Numbered from the stretch's first letter, positions 32,866-41,784 are shown. The stretch is DNA of 53,100 nucleotides from an uncultured Caldilineaceae bacterium (GCA_951813625.1 CATOTS010000040.1:1-53100); one strand, 5' to 3'. Notes: generated from the letters alone by a model not told the origin. Made by a program: numbers and translations.

Positions 32866-34197
32866 ATGGCTGCACAGACGCCGGCGCGGCGCAACCGCTA
32901 CGTCGACTTTCTGCGCGCGGCCTCGATCTGCTTCGTGGTCACGGGGCACTGGCTGGCGCTCGCCGTCTATGTGGACGAGAGCCAGATCACCGTGATTACG
33001 GAGGCGCTCGCCAGCATTCCCTGGGCGCACTGGCTGACCTGGCTCTTCCAGGTGATGCCGATTTTTTTCCTGGTCGGCGGTTATGTCAACGGACTTGGCT
33101 GGCAGTCGGCGCGGGGGCGGGGGGAAGGGTATGGCTTGTGGCTGGCCGGGCGGCTGCGGCGGCTGGTCGTACCGGTCCTGCCCGTTCTGGCCGTGTGGAC
33201 TTTGATCGGGCTCGGCTTGACCGGCAACATCGGCTTCGGGAGCCTCAGGTTTGGCTATGAGGGCGCCGGTCTGCAGATGGCCTCGCAGTTCGCGCTGCTG
33301 CCGGCCTGGTTCCTCGTGGTCTACATCGTCGTCGTCCTGTTCGTTCCGCTCACTTACGGCGTTTGGCGGCGCTACGGAATGGCGTCCTTCTGGGCGTTGG
33401 CCGCGGCTGCCGCGCTGGTCGACGTGCTGGCGCTGGGCGCGGGCTGGGGCTTGCTGGGCTGGCTCAACTATCTATTCGTCTGGCTGGCGGTGCACCAGCT
33501 CGGCTACGCGTGGCAGGCGGGAGGATTCGCCAGTTCGCGGCGCTGTCTCTTGTGGGCGGCCGGCGGTATCGCGGCGCTGGCTGCGCTGGTCTATTTCGGC
33601 CCCTATCCGATCAGCATGGTGTCGGTACAGGGGGAGGGGATCAGCAACAGTTTGCCGCCGAGGCTTACTTTGCTGGCGCTGGGCGTTTTCCAGAGCGGCC
33701 TGCTGCTGGCGGTGGAGAGGCCGGCGCGGCGGCTGCTGGCGCGCGGATTCGTGTGGACGGCGACGGTGCTGATCAACGGCCTGATCATGACGATTTTCCT
33801 GTGGCACGTGACCGCGCTTCTGATCGTGACCGCGCTAGCGATGATAACGGGGGTCGGGATCTCCTTTGTTCCCGGCACGGTTGCGTGGTGGCTGGCGCGT
33901 CCGTTGTGGCTTGGCGCGACTGCGATCGTGTTGGCGCCTTTCGTGGCGCTGTTCACACGCTTCGAGCGGATTGGCATGGCGCGGCGGGGTGCGGCGCCGC
34001 CGGCCTGGCAGCTGCTGCTGGGCTGCGCCCCTGTCTGTTTCGGGCTGGCGACGCTGACGCTGCGGGGTATACCGAGCGAGAGCTGGCCGGGGATCAATCT
34101 GCTGGCGCTGGGGTTGCCGTTTGTGGGCGCGGCGCTTGTTTGGTTCAATCCTTTTGAGCGGGCGTCTGAAGATTCTTCTGCCGGGCGGCTGGATTGA
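32866..34197 (+). CDS. Acyltransferase 3 family membrane protein, 443 aa
   Basis: Integral membrane O-acyltransferase. The family signature RYVDFLRAASICFVVTGHW (12-30) contains the catalytic-type histidine in the first helix. About ten hydrophobic helices follow, with MPIFFLVGGYVNG early on and a WHVTALLI segment late. Such enzymes transfer acetyl or other acyl groups to cell-surface glycans, lipids or antibiotics; the substrate here cannot be told. It is preceded by GAAGGAGG at 32819-32826, which is too far for a ribosome site, and starts at ATG 32866. It stands alone. Confidence 0.85.
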   Translation: MAAQTPARRNRYVDFLRAASICFVVTGHWLALAVYVDESQITVITEALASIPWAHWLTWLFQVMPIFFLVGGYVNGLGWQSARGRGEGYGLWLAGRLRRLVVPVLPVLAVWTLIGLGLTGNIGFGSLRFGYEGAGLQMASQFALLPAWFLVVYIVVVLFVPLTYGVWRRYGMASFWALAAAAALVDVLALGAGWGLLGWLNYLFVWLAVHQLGYAWQAGGFASSRRCLLWAAGGIAALAALVYFGPYPISMVSVQGEGISNSLPPRLTLLALGVFQSGLLLAVERPARRLLARGFVWTATVLINGLIMTIFLWHVTALLIVTALAMITGVGISFVPGTVAWWLARPLWLGATAIVLAPFVALFTRFERIGMARRGAAPPAWQLLLGCAPVCFGLATLTLRGIPSESWPGINLLALGLPFVGAALVWFNPFERASEDSSAGRLD

Positions 34198-34279
34198 AGC
34201 TTGAGGGACTCTGGCGCGAGTTAGCGCTCGGCGCTCCATCGGGGGCCTGCCGATACACGCTCTTCCTCTGGAATCGTAG

Positions 34280-34308
34280 TTGCAAGAATATGGTGGAACC
34301 GCTATAAT
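34280..34308 (+). promoter_or_regulatory. Sigma70-type promoter of the HigBA-like pair
   Basis: TTGCAA (34280-34285), a 17-base spacer, and a perfect TATAAT (34303-34308), located 19 bases before the toxin ATG. Confidence 0.7.
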
Positions 34309-34326
34309 TCAGTATGGGTCTGAGAA

Positions 34327-34683
34327 ATGCTCAAGCCTGTCGAATGGGTCGGTTCAAGCAAAGCCGACTTAAGGAAGTTCCCTGATGCAGTGCAGGATCA
34401 GATCGGTTTTGCCCTGTATCAGGCCCAAGTCGGCCTCAGACATCGTCATGTCAAATCGCTCAAGGGAGTTGGGGCCAATGTATTGGAGATCATCTCCCGC
34501 TATGACGGGGGCACCTACCGGACGGTGTACACTGTTCGATTCAAGGCAGCTGTGTATGTCCTTCACGCCTTCCAGAAAAAGTCCAAGCGGCGTATATCGA
34601 CGCCGAAGCAGGAGATTGATCTGGTCAAACGCAGGCTGAGAGCTGCGGAGCAGCATTACAGGGTCACCTATGGCGAAAGGTAG
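34327..34683 (+). CDS. Type II toxin, RelE/HigB (phage Gp49-like) family, 118 aa
   Basis: Small basic protein of the Gp49/HigB group, which cleaves mRNA at the ribosome. Features: VEWVGSSKADLRKFP near the N-terminus, HVKSLKGVGANVLEI, then the conserved core YRTVYTVRFKAAVYVLHAFQKKSKR with Arg and Lys/His residues suited to RNA cleavage, and KQEIDLVKRRL at the end. It is the first gene of a toxin-then-antitoxin pair with its own strong promoter, and the antitoxin starts eight bases downstream. It is intact. Confidence 0.88.
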   Translation: MLKPVEWVGSSKADLRKFPDAVQDQIGFALYQAQVGLRHRHVKSLKGVGANVLEIISRYDGGTYRTVYTVRFKAAVYVLHAFQKKSKRRISTPKQEIDLVKRRLRAAEQHYRVTYGER

Positions 34684-34691
34684 AAAGAGCA

Positions 34692-35018
34692 ATGAATGGG
34701 GCAGAAGTGAAAATCGAACGCAGCAGCGGCAACGTATTCGCAGATTTGGGGCATGCGGACGCCGAAGCGCATTTGCTCAAGGCGGAACTCGTTACCCGCA
34801 TCGACAGGATTATTCGCAAGCGGAGGCTCAAGCAGGTCGAGGCCGCGCAGCTTTTGGGACTATCCCAGCCTGACATATCGCGCCTTCTGCGCGGCAATTT
34901 TCGTGACTACTCGGTGGAGCGGCTCCTGCGCTTGTTGACCAAGCTGGGATATGACGTAGAAATCACAGTTCAGGATGCGGATTCACCGCGACAGGGCAGG
35001 CTGAGCGTCGCGTTCTAA
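34692..35018 (+). CDS. HigA-type XRE antitoxin, 108 aa
   Basis: Cro/C1-type helix-turn-helix protein that would bind and neutralise the preceding toxin and repress the promoter. The HTH lies at about residues 48-75: KQVEAAQLLGLSQPDISRLL. NFRDYSVERLLRLLTKLGYDVEI follows, as in the GP49-partner antitoxins. AGAAAGAGC precedes the ATG. It is intact and in the usual order for this family (toxin first). Confidence 0.88.
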   Translation: MNGAEVKIERSSGNVFADLGHADAEAHLLKAELVTRIDRIIRKRRLKQVEAAQLLGLSQPDISRLLRGNFRDYSVERLLRLLTKLGYDVEITVQDADSPRQGRLSVAF

Positions 35019-35200
35019 GTTGGTGCAAGAGCAAGTAGACCTCCAAGATCTCATCCAAATCCCGAAGAGCGCCCTACATCAGCGCCTATGCCACGGTTCG
35101 GGCGCACACATTCCCTACATTGAATTCCTCTCATGCAGATGGGACCTACCTCCCTTCCACGCGCCGTTGCTCAATCCCCAAATTGACCTCCAAAAACCCC

Positions 35201-35253
35201 TTGACAGATGAAGATAGTTAGGCTATCCTTATTTTGAATTTAGCCATGACTAA
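35201..35253 (+). promoter_or_regulatory. Consensus promoter with a possible DtxR/MntR-type site
   Basis: TTGACA (35201-35206), a 17-base spacer and TATCCT (35224-35229). The -10 box overlaps AGTTAGGCTATCCT, which resembles half of a DtxR/MntR/IdeR operator. GGCTA (35221-35225) is mirrored by TAGCC (35241-35245). It drives the metal transporter genes. The promoter is clear; the operator is a suggestion. Confidence 0.6.
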
Positions 35254-35320
35254 AAATTTGTCTTGCGACTGGAAACTGTCTGTTCGCGGGAGCGATAGGT
35301 CTGGAGGACCGATACTCGCA

Positions 35321-36466
35321 ATGCCTGCCCGATTCCAGGTCAGGGAAGCAAAACGCGTTGCTGCCCTGCTTTTCATAACTGCGCTTCTTGTCGCTGCCTG
35401 CGGGCGGGAGGAAGGGCCGGGCCCAATGGACGCGACCGGGGATAACGACGCCGGGACGGCGCAATCGACCTTGCCAGGCGCGTCCGCGGCCGGGGGCGTG
35501 CGCGCTGACGGGACCTTTCGCATTGTGGCGACGACGACCCAGGCGAGCGACCTGTCGGCCATCCTGTCTGAAGGCGTCGCCGGTATCGAGATCACGCCGC
35601 TGATGGGCGCCGGCGTTGACCCGCACCTGTACCAGCCGACCGAGTCCGACATCCGGGCGATGAACGAGGCCGACATGGTGATATACAGCGGCCTGCATCT
35701 CGAAGGACAGTTCGATGCCGTCTTCGAGGCCTTGCGCGAGCAGGGCACGCTGATCTACACGCTTTCGCAGCCGGTCAAGGATGCGGGATACGTCATTGGC
35801 GGCTTTGTCACCGACCAGTACCAGGCCGGCACCGATGACCCGCACTTCTGGTTCGACCCGCGCAATTGGGAGCTTACGGTGACAGACCTGGCGCAGACGC
35901 TGGCCGAACTCGACCCGGACAGCGCCGATACTTATGTCGCCAACGCGGCGGTCTATGGCGCGCAGCTGCAGGCGCTCTTTGCCTGGGCGGACGAAGGCAT
36001 GCGCACTGTTGCGGAAGGCCAGCGTTACCTCGTCACTTCGCACGACGCTTTCCAGTATTTCGGTTCGGCGTTCGGCTGGAAGATGACCGCCATCCAGGGG
36101 ATCAGCACCGAGGACGAGGCCGGGGTGCGCGACATCCAGGAGACGGTCCAGTTCGTCGTTGAGCAGGGCATTCCGGTCCTGTTTGTCGAGAGCAGCATCC
36201 CGCCGAATACGATCGAGGCGGTGCAGGCCGCGATTGTGGCCAGCGGCGGCGCGGCCCGCGTCGGTGTGCGCGAGCTCTATTCGGACGCGATGGGCATGCC
36301 CGGCACCTTTGGCGGCACCTATATTGGGATGATCGCCGAGAACGTGTTGACGATTCTGCAGTCCTACCGCTGCGCGGGCGCCGGCGCGCACATCCCCGAC
36401 TGGCCGCAGGCGATCGAGATTGCGCCGCCGCAGGAGTTGCTGACGGTTGACTGCGGGAGCGAGTGA
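35321..36466 (+). CDS. Mn/Zn ABC transporter substrate-binding lipoprotein, 381 aa
   Basis: Cluster A-I metal-binding lipoprotein that delivers Mn(II) or Zn(II) to the permease. Signal peptide with lipobox LLVAAC, then a Gly/Ala/Asp linker. Metal ligands in family order: His in GVDPHLYQPT, His in DDPHFWFDPRN, Glu in VLFVESSIPP and Asp in LYSDAMG. The H-H-E-D set is the manganese-type (PsaA/MntC) arrangement and lacks the His-rich loop of ZnuA. I prefer ATG 35321, which gives a clean lipoprotein signal and lies downstream of the promoter; the frame is open further up to 35234. First gene of a four-gene metal operon. Confidence 0.88.
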   Translation: MPARFQVREAKRVAALLFITALLVAACGREEGPGPMDATGDNDAGTAQSTLPGASAAGGVRADGTFRIVATTTQASDLSAILSEGVAGIEITPLMGAGVDPHLYQPTESDIRAMNEADMVIYSGLHLEGQFDAVFEALREQGTLIYTLSQPVKDAGYVIGGFVTDQYQAGTDDPHFWFDPRNWELTVTDLAQTLAELDPDSADTYVANAAVYGAQLQALFAWADEGMRTVAEGQRYLVTSHDAFQYFGSAFGWKMTAIQGISTEDEAGVRDIQETVQFVVEQGIPVLFVESSIPPNTIEAVQAAIVASGGAARVGVRELYSDAMGMPGTFGGTYIGMIAENVLTILQSYRCAGAGAHIPDWPQAIEIAPPQELLTVDCGSE

Positions 36467-36530
36467 GGCGGAAATGGGAGGAGCGGCGCGGGCGCGGCGG
36501 CGCGAACTGCATTTGAAGGAGCGCACTGCG

Positions 36531-37421
36531 GTGAGCAACCAAGACGGGGTCGGTATTCGACAGGCTGACGTTGTGCGCGTGCGGGAGGCGCCCGTGCAGG
36601 AGACGCCCGTGCAGGAGACGCCCGCGCAGGAGGCGCCCGCGGGCGGCGCGGCGCAGAAACCGGCGTCAACCGCTCTTGAGGTCGACGATCTGACGGTGGC
36701 CTACGACAGCCGGCCGGCGATCTGGGACATCGACCTGCGCGTGCCCGAGGGGGTGCTGATGGCGATCATCGGCCCCAATGGCGCGGGCAAGAGCACGCTG
36801 ATCAAGGCGGCGCTCAAGCTCATTCCGCGCGCCGCCGGCACGGTCCAGTTTTACGGTCAGCCGTACGAACGGGTCCGCGGCATGGTTGGCTACGTGCCGC
36901 AGCGCGGGAGTGTCGACTGGGATTTCCCTACTACGGTGCTCGACGTTGTCACGATGGGCTTGTACGGCAGGCTCGGCTGGTTGCGGCGGCCGGGGCAGAG
37001 GGAGCAGGCGGCGGCCATGCACGCGCTTGAGCAGGTGGGCATGCAGGATTTTGCCGAGCGCCAGATCAGCCAGCTTTCCGGCGGGCAGCAGCAGCGCACC
37101 TTTCTGGCGCGCGCGCTGGTGCAGGACGCGCGCATCTACCTGATGGACGAGCCGTTCGCGGCGGTTGACGCCGTCACCGAGCGCGCCATCATCAGCATCA
37201 TGCGCGAGCTGCGCGCCCGCGGCAAGACCGTTGTCGTGGTCCACCATGATTTGCAGACGGCGGCTGAGTATTTCGATTGGGTCACGCTTCTCAATGTCGA
37301 GGTTGTCGCCAGCGGCCCCATCGGCGAGACCTTCACCGCCGACAATCTGCGCCAGACCTACGGCGGGCGCGTTGCGTATCTGCAGGATGCGCAGAGGATC
37401 GCCGGCCGGGAGGAGCTTTAG
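36531..37421 (+). CDS. Mn/Zn ABC transporter ATP-binding protein, 296 aa
   Basis: ATPase of the metal importer. Walker A is GPNGAGKST, the Q-loop is VPQRGSVDWDFP (typical of MntB/ZnuC), the ABC signature LSGGQQQR, Walker B IYLMDEPFAAVD and the H-switch VVVHHD. I chose GTG 36531 because GAAGGAG lies nine bases upstream; ATG 36474 with a weaker GAGG site is an alternative. An unusual ~45-residue N-terminal extension precedes the ABC domain and contains a four-copy [V/A]-[R/Q]-E-[A/T]-P pentapeptide repeat. Confidence 0.88.
   Translation: MSNQDGVGIRQADVVRVREAPVQETPVQETPAQEAPAGGAAQKPASTALEVDDLTVAYDSRPAIWDIDLRVPEGVLMAIIGPNGAGKSTLIKAALKLIPRAAGTVQFYGQPYERVRGMVGYVPQRGSVDWDFPTTVLDVVTMGLYGRLGWLRRPGQREQAAAMHALEQVGMQDFAERQISQLSGGQQQRTFLARALVQDARIYLMDEPFAAVDAVTERAIISIMRELRARGKTVVVVHHDLQTAAEYFDWVTLLNVEVVASGPIGETFTADNLRQTYGGRVAYLQDAQRIAGREEL
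36579..36638 (+). repeat. In-frame 4 x 15-bp tandem repeat
   Basis: Units GTGCGGGAGGCGCCC, GTGCAGGAGACGCCC (twice) and GCGCAGGAGGCGCCC follow each other exactly. They encode VREAP-VQETP-VQETP-AQEAP in the N-terminal extension of the ABC ATPase. Copy number could vary by slippage without a frameshift. Confidence 0.9.
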
Positions 37422-37517
37422 TTTTGAGCTTCTTGTTTTTTGGTCCTTTGATTCAAGTTTTCGGTTCTCGGTGTAAAACGCAGCTGGCCGCTGGCCACCC
37501 TCCACTGCAGGAATAGA

Positions 37518-38891
37518 GTGTCCGCTAAAAACTCAAAACCAAAAACTAAGAACTCCCAGGACCGGCGTATCTGGCTGTTGATTGGGGCGACTGCGCTGGT
37601 GGCGGCGCTGTTCGTGCCCTTCAGCCAGCTTTTTCTGCATGTGGAATACGATTACACGCTGCGCACAGTCGCTCTCGGCGGCGCGTTGCTTGGCGTCGTC
37701 AGCGGGGTGCTGGGCTGTTTCGCGGTCCTGCGGCGGCAGAGCCTGCTGGGCGACGCGCTTTCGCACGCGGCTTTGCCGGGGGTCGCGATCGCCTTCCTGC
37801 TGGTTGGGCGCGACCTGGGCCTGCTGCTGGTCGGCGCCGGCGTAACCAGCTGGCTGGGGGTCTATTTCATCCGCTTGTTGACCAATACGACGCGCATCAA
37901 GCAGGATGCCGCCATGGGCATCGTGCTGGCGGCCTGGTTCGCCGCCGGTATTGCGCTGCTGGTCTACATCCAGGCCCGGCCGGATGCCAGCCAGGCCGGC
38001 CTCGACTCCTTCATCTTCGGCCAGGCGGCCGCCATCGTCGAGCGGGACGTACAACTGATCGCGGTCGTGGGCGCGGTCTCTTTCGTCGTTCTGGGCCTGT
38101 TCTGGAAGGAGTTCAAGCTGATCACCTTTGACGCCGAATTCGCCGGGGCCAGCGGCTTCCGCGTCAACCTCCTCAACATGCTGCTTTCCACCCTGATTGT
38201 GGTGGCGATCGTGCTCGGCTTGCAGCTGGCCGGCGTGATCCTGATGGTGGGTATGCTGATCGCTTCCGGCATTGCCGCGCGCCAGTGGACCAACCATCTG
38301 GGCCAGATGGTCATCCTCTCGGCCGTGTTCGGTGCGTTCGCCGGCAGCACGGGCGCGATCGTCAGCGCGGTCGACGCCGACATCCCCACCGGGCCCCTGA
38401 TCGTGGTCGTCGCCTTCCTGCTGGTCGTTACTTCGCTCGCTTTCGCGCCGGGGCGCGGCCTCGTCTGGATGCTGCTGCGGCAGCGCAATGACAGACGCCG
38501 TTTCGCCGCCCAGACGATGCTGCAGGACCTCTACCACTACGCCACCGACCACGGCGCGGCCGACACCGCCGCGCCCGAGTCCTTTCTTTTCGGCGTGCGA
38601 GGCGCAGCCGCCAAAATCGGCCTGCAACAACTGCACGCGCGCGGCCAGGCGCAGCCGCGCGATGGCGCCTGGATGCTCACATCTGCCGGCATCGAGGCTG
38701 CGGCCCGGGACGACCGCAACAACCAGCTGTGGTCGGTCTACCGCCAATACGCCGATGACCTCGACCTGCCCTCCGTCGCCGAGGACCGCCAGCAGGAGGT
38801 CACGCAGGTCCTGCCCGCCGATGCCGTGGCCAGGCTCGAACGCCAGCTCGACAGACTCAGGACCGCGGCGAGCGACGTCACCGAAAGCTAG
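37518..38891 (+). CDS. Mn/Zn ABC permease with fused C-terminal DtxR-like domain, 457 aa
   Basis: The first ~310 residues are an ABC-3 family metal permease with eight or nine membrane helices (LGGALLGVVSGVLGCFAVLR, GDALSHAALPGVAIAF, FYKEF-type WKEFKLITFDAEFA). After the last helix a soluble ~140-residue tail resembles a DtxR/MntR winged helix plus dimerisation region: GAWMLTSAGIEAA, then NNQLWSVYRQYADDL and VLPADAVARLERQLD. This hints at metal-dependent feedback on the transporter itself. The GTG start at 37518 and the first ~15 codons lie in a repeat-like AAAACTCAAAACC tract, so the true start could be a little further in. It lies 96 bp after the ATPase gene. Confidence 0.85.
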   Translation: MSAKNSKPKTKNSQDRRIWLLIGATALVAALFVPFSQLFLHVEYDYTLRTVALGGALLGVVSGVLGCFAVLRRQSLLGDALSHAALPGVAIAFLLVGRDLGLLLVGAGVTSWLGVYFIRLLTNTTRIKQDAAMGIVLAAWFAAGIALLVYIQARPDASQAGLDSFIFGQAAAIVERDVQLIAVVGAVSFVVLGLFWKEFKLITFDAEFAGASGFRVNLLNMLLSTLIVVAIVLGLQLAGVILMVGMLIASGIAARQWTNHLGQMVILSAVFGAFAGSTGAIVSAVDADIPTGPLIVVVAFLLVVTSLAFAPGRGLVWMLLRQRNDRRRFAAQTMLQDLYHYATDHGAADTAAPESFLFGVRGAAAKIGLQQLHARGQAQPRDGAWMLTSAGIEAAARDDRNNQLWSVYRQYADDLDLPSVAEDRQQEVTQVLPADAVARLERQLDRLRTAASDVTES

Positions 38892-38946
38892 CCACTGGCT
38901 AATGGCTAATGGCCACCGGCCCCCAGCCACTGACCACTGACCTTCA
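38892..38946. repeat. Short intergenic CCACTGGC/TAATGGC repeat tract
   Basis: GCCACTGGCTAATGGCTAATGGCCACC..CCACTGACCACTGACC lies between the two permease genes. It is the same style as GTGGTCAGTGGCCAGTGG at 1890-1915 and 27390-27410, marking a genome-wide intergenic motif. Confidence 0.6.
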
Positions 38947-40446
38947 ATGTTTCAACTCGAAGAACTCATCATCCAATTTCTGCTCAACTTTGTGGCGCGT
39001 GAAGAGCTCAATGCCTTTCTGCGCGATCCCAGGAACACCGCCACGCTGGTCGGCGCGCTCATCGCGGTCTGCGGCGCGCTGCTGGGGACGTTCCTGCTTC
39101 TGCGCGGCATGTCGCTCACCAGCGACGCCATCAGCCACACCGTGCTCCTGGGCATCGTCGTCGCCTTCATGGTGATGAGCTCTTTGTTTGGGCGCGAGCC
39201 TTCGCTCGCTTCGGTCTGGCTGATCATCGGCGCGGCTGCGGCCGGCGTCGCCACGGTCGTCCTGACCGAGCTGATCTACCGCTCCGGCCTGGTCAAACAG
39301 GATGCCGCGCTGGGGTTGGCCTTCCCGCTGCTTTTTGCCCTGGCCGTGATCCTGGTGTCGCGCTTCGTCGACGATGTCCACCTCGATGAAGACGCGGTCA
39401 TGGTTGGCGAAATCGGGGTCACCTGGGCCAATACGAACAGCCACTGCCTCGATCAATGCGAGACGGTGACGATCGCGCCCGACGACGCGCGCGCGGAGCT
39501 GACCCGCCAGTGCACCAACTGCCGCGAACTGGGCATCAACCCGCGTGACGAAAAGGCCGAGTTCACCCAAATCTGCACCAACTGCGGCGAATACAGCCCG
39601 GCGCAGGCGTGGCAGGCCGGCTTCACGCGGACGGAGCCGGCGCTCGTCTTCTGGCCCAAATCGATCACGGTCATGGCCGTGTTGACGCTGCTCACGCTCT
39701 TCGCCGTCGTCCTTTTCTACAAGGAGCTCAAACTCTCGACCTTCGACCCGACGCTTGCGGCCGCGCTCGGCTTCCGCCCGACGCTGCTTCACTACGGGCT
39801 GATGGTCCTGGTCAGCCTCGTCGCGGTCGGCGCGTTCGACGCGGTCGGCTCGATTTTGGTGGTCGCCTTCTTCATCATCCCACCGGCGGCGGCCTACCTG
39901 CTCACCGACCGTCTGCCGCGCATGCTGGCCTACAGCGCGTTGATCGGCGCGGCCGGCGCCTACGCCGGCTACGATCTCGCGCGCGGGAGCTTCCTCGGCC
40001 TCGTCCGCGTGAGCGATCTCCTCACCGGCCTGAACGACCTTTTCGGCCTGGACCTGGTCGAGCAGTGGGACTCCTCGATCTCGGCCTCGATGGTGCTGAT
40101 GATCTTTGTTTTCTTTATGGCGGCGTGGGTCTTTTCGCCCAAATACGGTCTCGTCTCGACGACGGTCCGACGCAGCAACCAGCGCCGCAGCTTTGACAAT
40201 CAGGTCGTCCTCGGCCATATTCAGCATCATCAGGGGATCGCGGCTGAAAGCGACGAGCTGGCCGTTTCCACGCTCCATGGCCATTTCCGCTGGTCGCCGG
40301 CGAAGATGGAGCGCGTCCTGCGCAGGCTGCAGGCCCACAACCTGGTGCAGTTCGAGGATGATTTCATCTCGCTGACTGCGGACGGCGAGACGCACGCGCA
40401 CAGTTTTCGCCAGAATCAGCTTACCAACGAAACGGTCGTGGAATGA
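38947..40446 (+). CDS. Second Mn/Zn ABC permease with Cys-rich insert and C-terminal winged helix, 499 aa
   Basis: ABC-3 family permease paired with the preceding one. Membrane core: VCGALLGTFLLLRGMSLTSD, SHTVLLGIVVAFMV, FYKELKLSTFDPTLAAALGF and FFIIPPAAAYLL. A ~65-residue insert (about residues 155-225) carries HCLDQC, CTNCRELG and CTNCGEYSP, a rubredoxin/zinc-ribbon-like cysteine pattern that ordinary members lack. The C-terminal ~90 residues (VSTLHGHFRWSPAKMERVLRRL, HNLVQFEDDFISLTADG) form a winged-helix-like domain. The stop overlaps the MFS start (ATGA). Confidence 0.87.
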   Translation: MFQLEELIIQFLLNFVAREELNAFLRDPRNTATLVGALIAVCGALLGTFLLLRGMSLTSDAISHTVLLGIVVAFMVMSSLFGREPSLASVWLIIGAAAAGVATVVLTELIYRSGLVKQDAALGLAFPLLFALAVILVSRFVDDVHLDEDAVMVGEIGVTWANTNSHCLDQCETVTIAPDDARAELTRQCTNCRELGINPRDEKAEFTQICTNCGEYSPAQAWQAGFTRTEPALVFWPKSITVMAVLTLLTLFAVVLFYKELKLSTFDPTLAAALGFRPTLLHYGLMVLVSLVAVGAFDAVGSILVVAFFIIPPAAAYLLTDRLPRMLAYSALIGAAGAYAGYDLARGSFLGLVRVSDLLTGLNDLFGLDLVEQWDSSISASMVLMIFVFFMAAWVFSPKYGLVSTTVRRSNQRRSFDNQVVLGHIQHHQGIAAESDELAVSTLHGHFRWSPAKMERVLRRLQAHNLVQFEDDFISLTADGETHAHSFRQNQLTNETVVE

Positions 40447-41690
40447 GTCAAGAGACGCAGCAGGCGGATAAAACAGGCAGGAGCGAGACGGCTGACGTTT
40501 CTCTCGCCTCTTTCCTCACTCCTGTGACGCTGCTCGGCCTGGCCGGCTATCTCTTCATCGGCACGGCAGCCGTGCTCATCCCTTCGGTTATGCCCTTTCT
40601 CACCGAAGAGTACCTGGCAGCTGGGCTGACGCTGGGGACAGTTGGCTATATCTTCTGGGCGCGGGCCGGGGGCGGGGTCGTGGGCAACCTGCTGGCCGGC
40701 GCCGTCTCCGACCGCATCGGCTACCATAGGCTGGTCTGGATTGCGGCGCTGGCGGTGGCGGCCACGCTGGCGCTGACTTCCGCAGCCCTGCCATGGCTGC
40801 TCTTCCTGGCTGGCTTTGCCCTGATCAGCATCGCCCAGGCCTCGCTCACGACCGGCATCAACGCCATGGTCGCCGACGCCAACCCGGACAGCCGCGCCCG
40901 CGCGCTGAACGTTCTCCACGGGGTCTACGCGGTCGGCGCGACCATCTCTCCGCTCGTCTTTGGCTTTGTTCTGCAATTGGGCGTTCGCTGGCGCTGGACG
41001 ATTGCCGCGACCGGTCTGATCTGGCTCGTCTATGGGGGAATCTCGTCGCTCTTCTATCGTTCCAATGGGTCAACCGCCGGCGAGGGCGCCAGCGGGCAGG
41101 GGCTGGACTGGGGCATGTTGCGCAATGCGGGCTTTTTGTCGTTGTTCCTGATCGCCTTCATCTACAACGGTGTCGCCTTCAGCCTGCTGGCGTGGGTCGC
41201 TCTCTTCATGCAGGAGTCTGCCGGCCTCGGCACGCTTGCCTCGATCTCTTCGGTTTCCGTCTTCTACGTGGCGTTGACCGCCGGGCGTTTCATCTGCGCC
41301 GCGTTTGCCGAGCGCATCGGTTATGCCAGAACGCTGCTGATCCTGGCCGTGGTCCTCGTCATCATCTATCCGCTGATGCTGCTCAGCACCGATCCGGCGG
41401 TGTTGATGATCGGCGTCTTCTTCACCGGTCTGAGTCTCTCCGGCCTCTTTCCCACCGCGCTGGCCTACGGCTCGCGCCTCTACCCTGACAAGAGCGGCGC
41501 GGTGACCGGCTTGCTCAACGTCGCCATGACGGCCGGCGCGATGCTGCCGCCCTGGTGGACGGGTGAGCTTGCGGACATCTGGAGCTTCCAGACCGCGCTG
41601 GGGATCAACTATTCGATGGCGTGGATTTTGATTGGCGTTTGTCTTGTTTTGGGGCGGCTGGAAGGGCGGACGGCGAGAAATAGTGAGTAA
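40443..41690 (+). CDS. Major facilitator superfamily transporter, 415 aa
   Basis: Twelve-helix MFS carrier, with a soluble N-terminus of about 30 residues. Motif A-like loop GAVSDRIGYHRL lies between helices 2 and 3 and its counterpart AFAERIGYARTLL in the second half. It is translationally coupled to the metal permease by a four-base overlap, so it may belong to the same physiology (for example exporting or balancing a metal chelate). The substrate is unknown. Confidence 0.82.
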   Translation: MSQETQQADKTGRSETADVSLASFLTPVTLLGLAGYLFIGTAAVLIPSVMPFLTEEYLAAGLTLGTVGYIFWARAGGGVVGNLLAGAVSDRIGYHRLVWIAALAVAATLALTSAALPWLLFLAGFALISIAQASLTTGINAMVADANPDSRARALNVLHGVYAVGATISPLVFGFVLQLGVRWRWTIAATGLIWLVYGGISSLFYRSNGSTAGEGASGQGLDWGMLRNAGFLSLFLIAFIYNGVAFSLLAWVALFMQESAGLGTLASISSVSVFYVALTAGRFICAAFAERIGYARTLLILAVVLVIIYPLMLLSTDPAVLMIGVFFTGLSLSGLFPTALAYGSRLYPDKSGAVTGLLNVAMTAGAMLPPWWTGELADIWSFQTALGINYSMAWILIGVCLVLGRLEGRTARNSE

Positions 41691-41784
41691 TGTCACCCTC
41701 AATGGCCAGTTAGGACAATGGGAGAATAGAAAGAAAAGGGCCTTCTAACTGTTCTCTAGGTGTGTACGGCCGTGGTGTACAACA

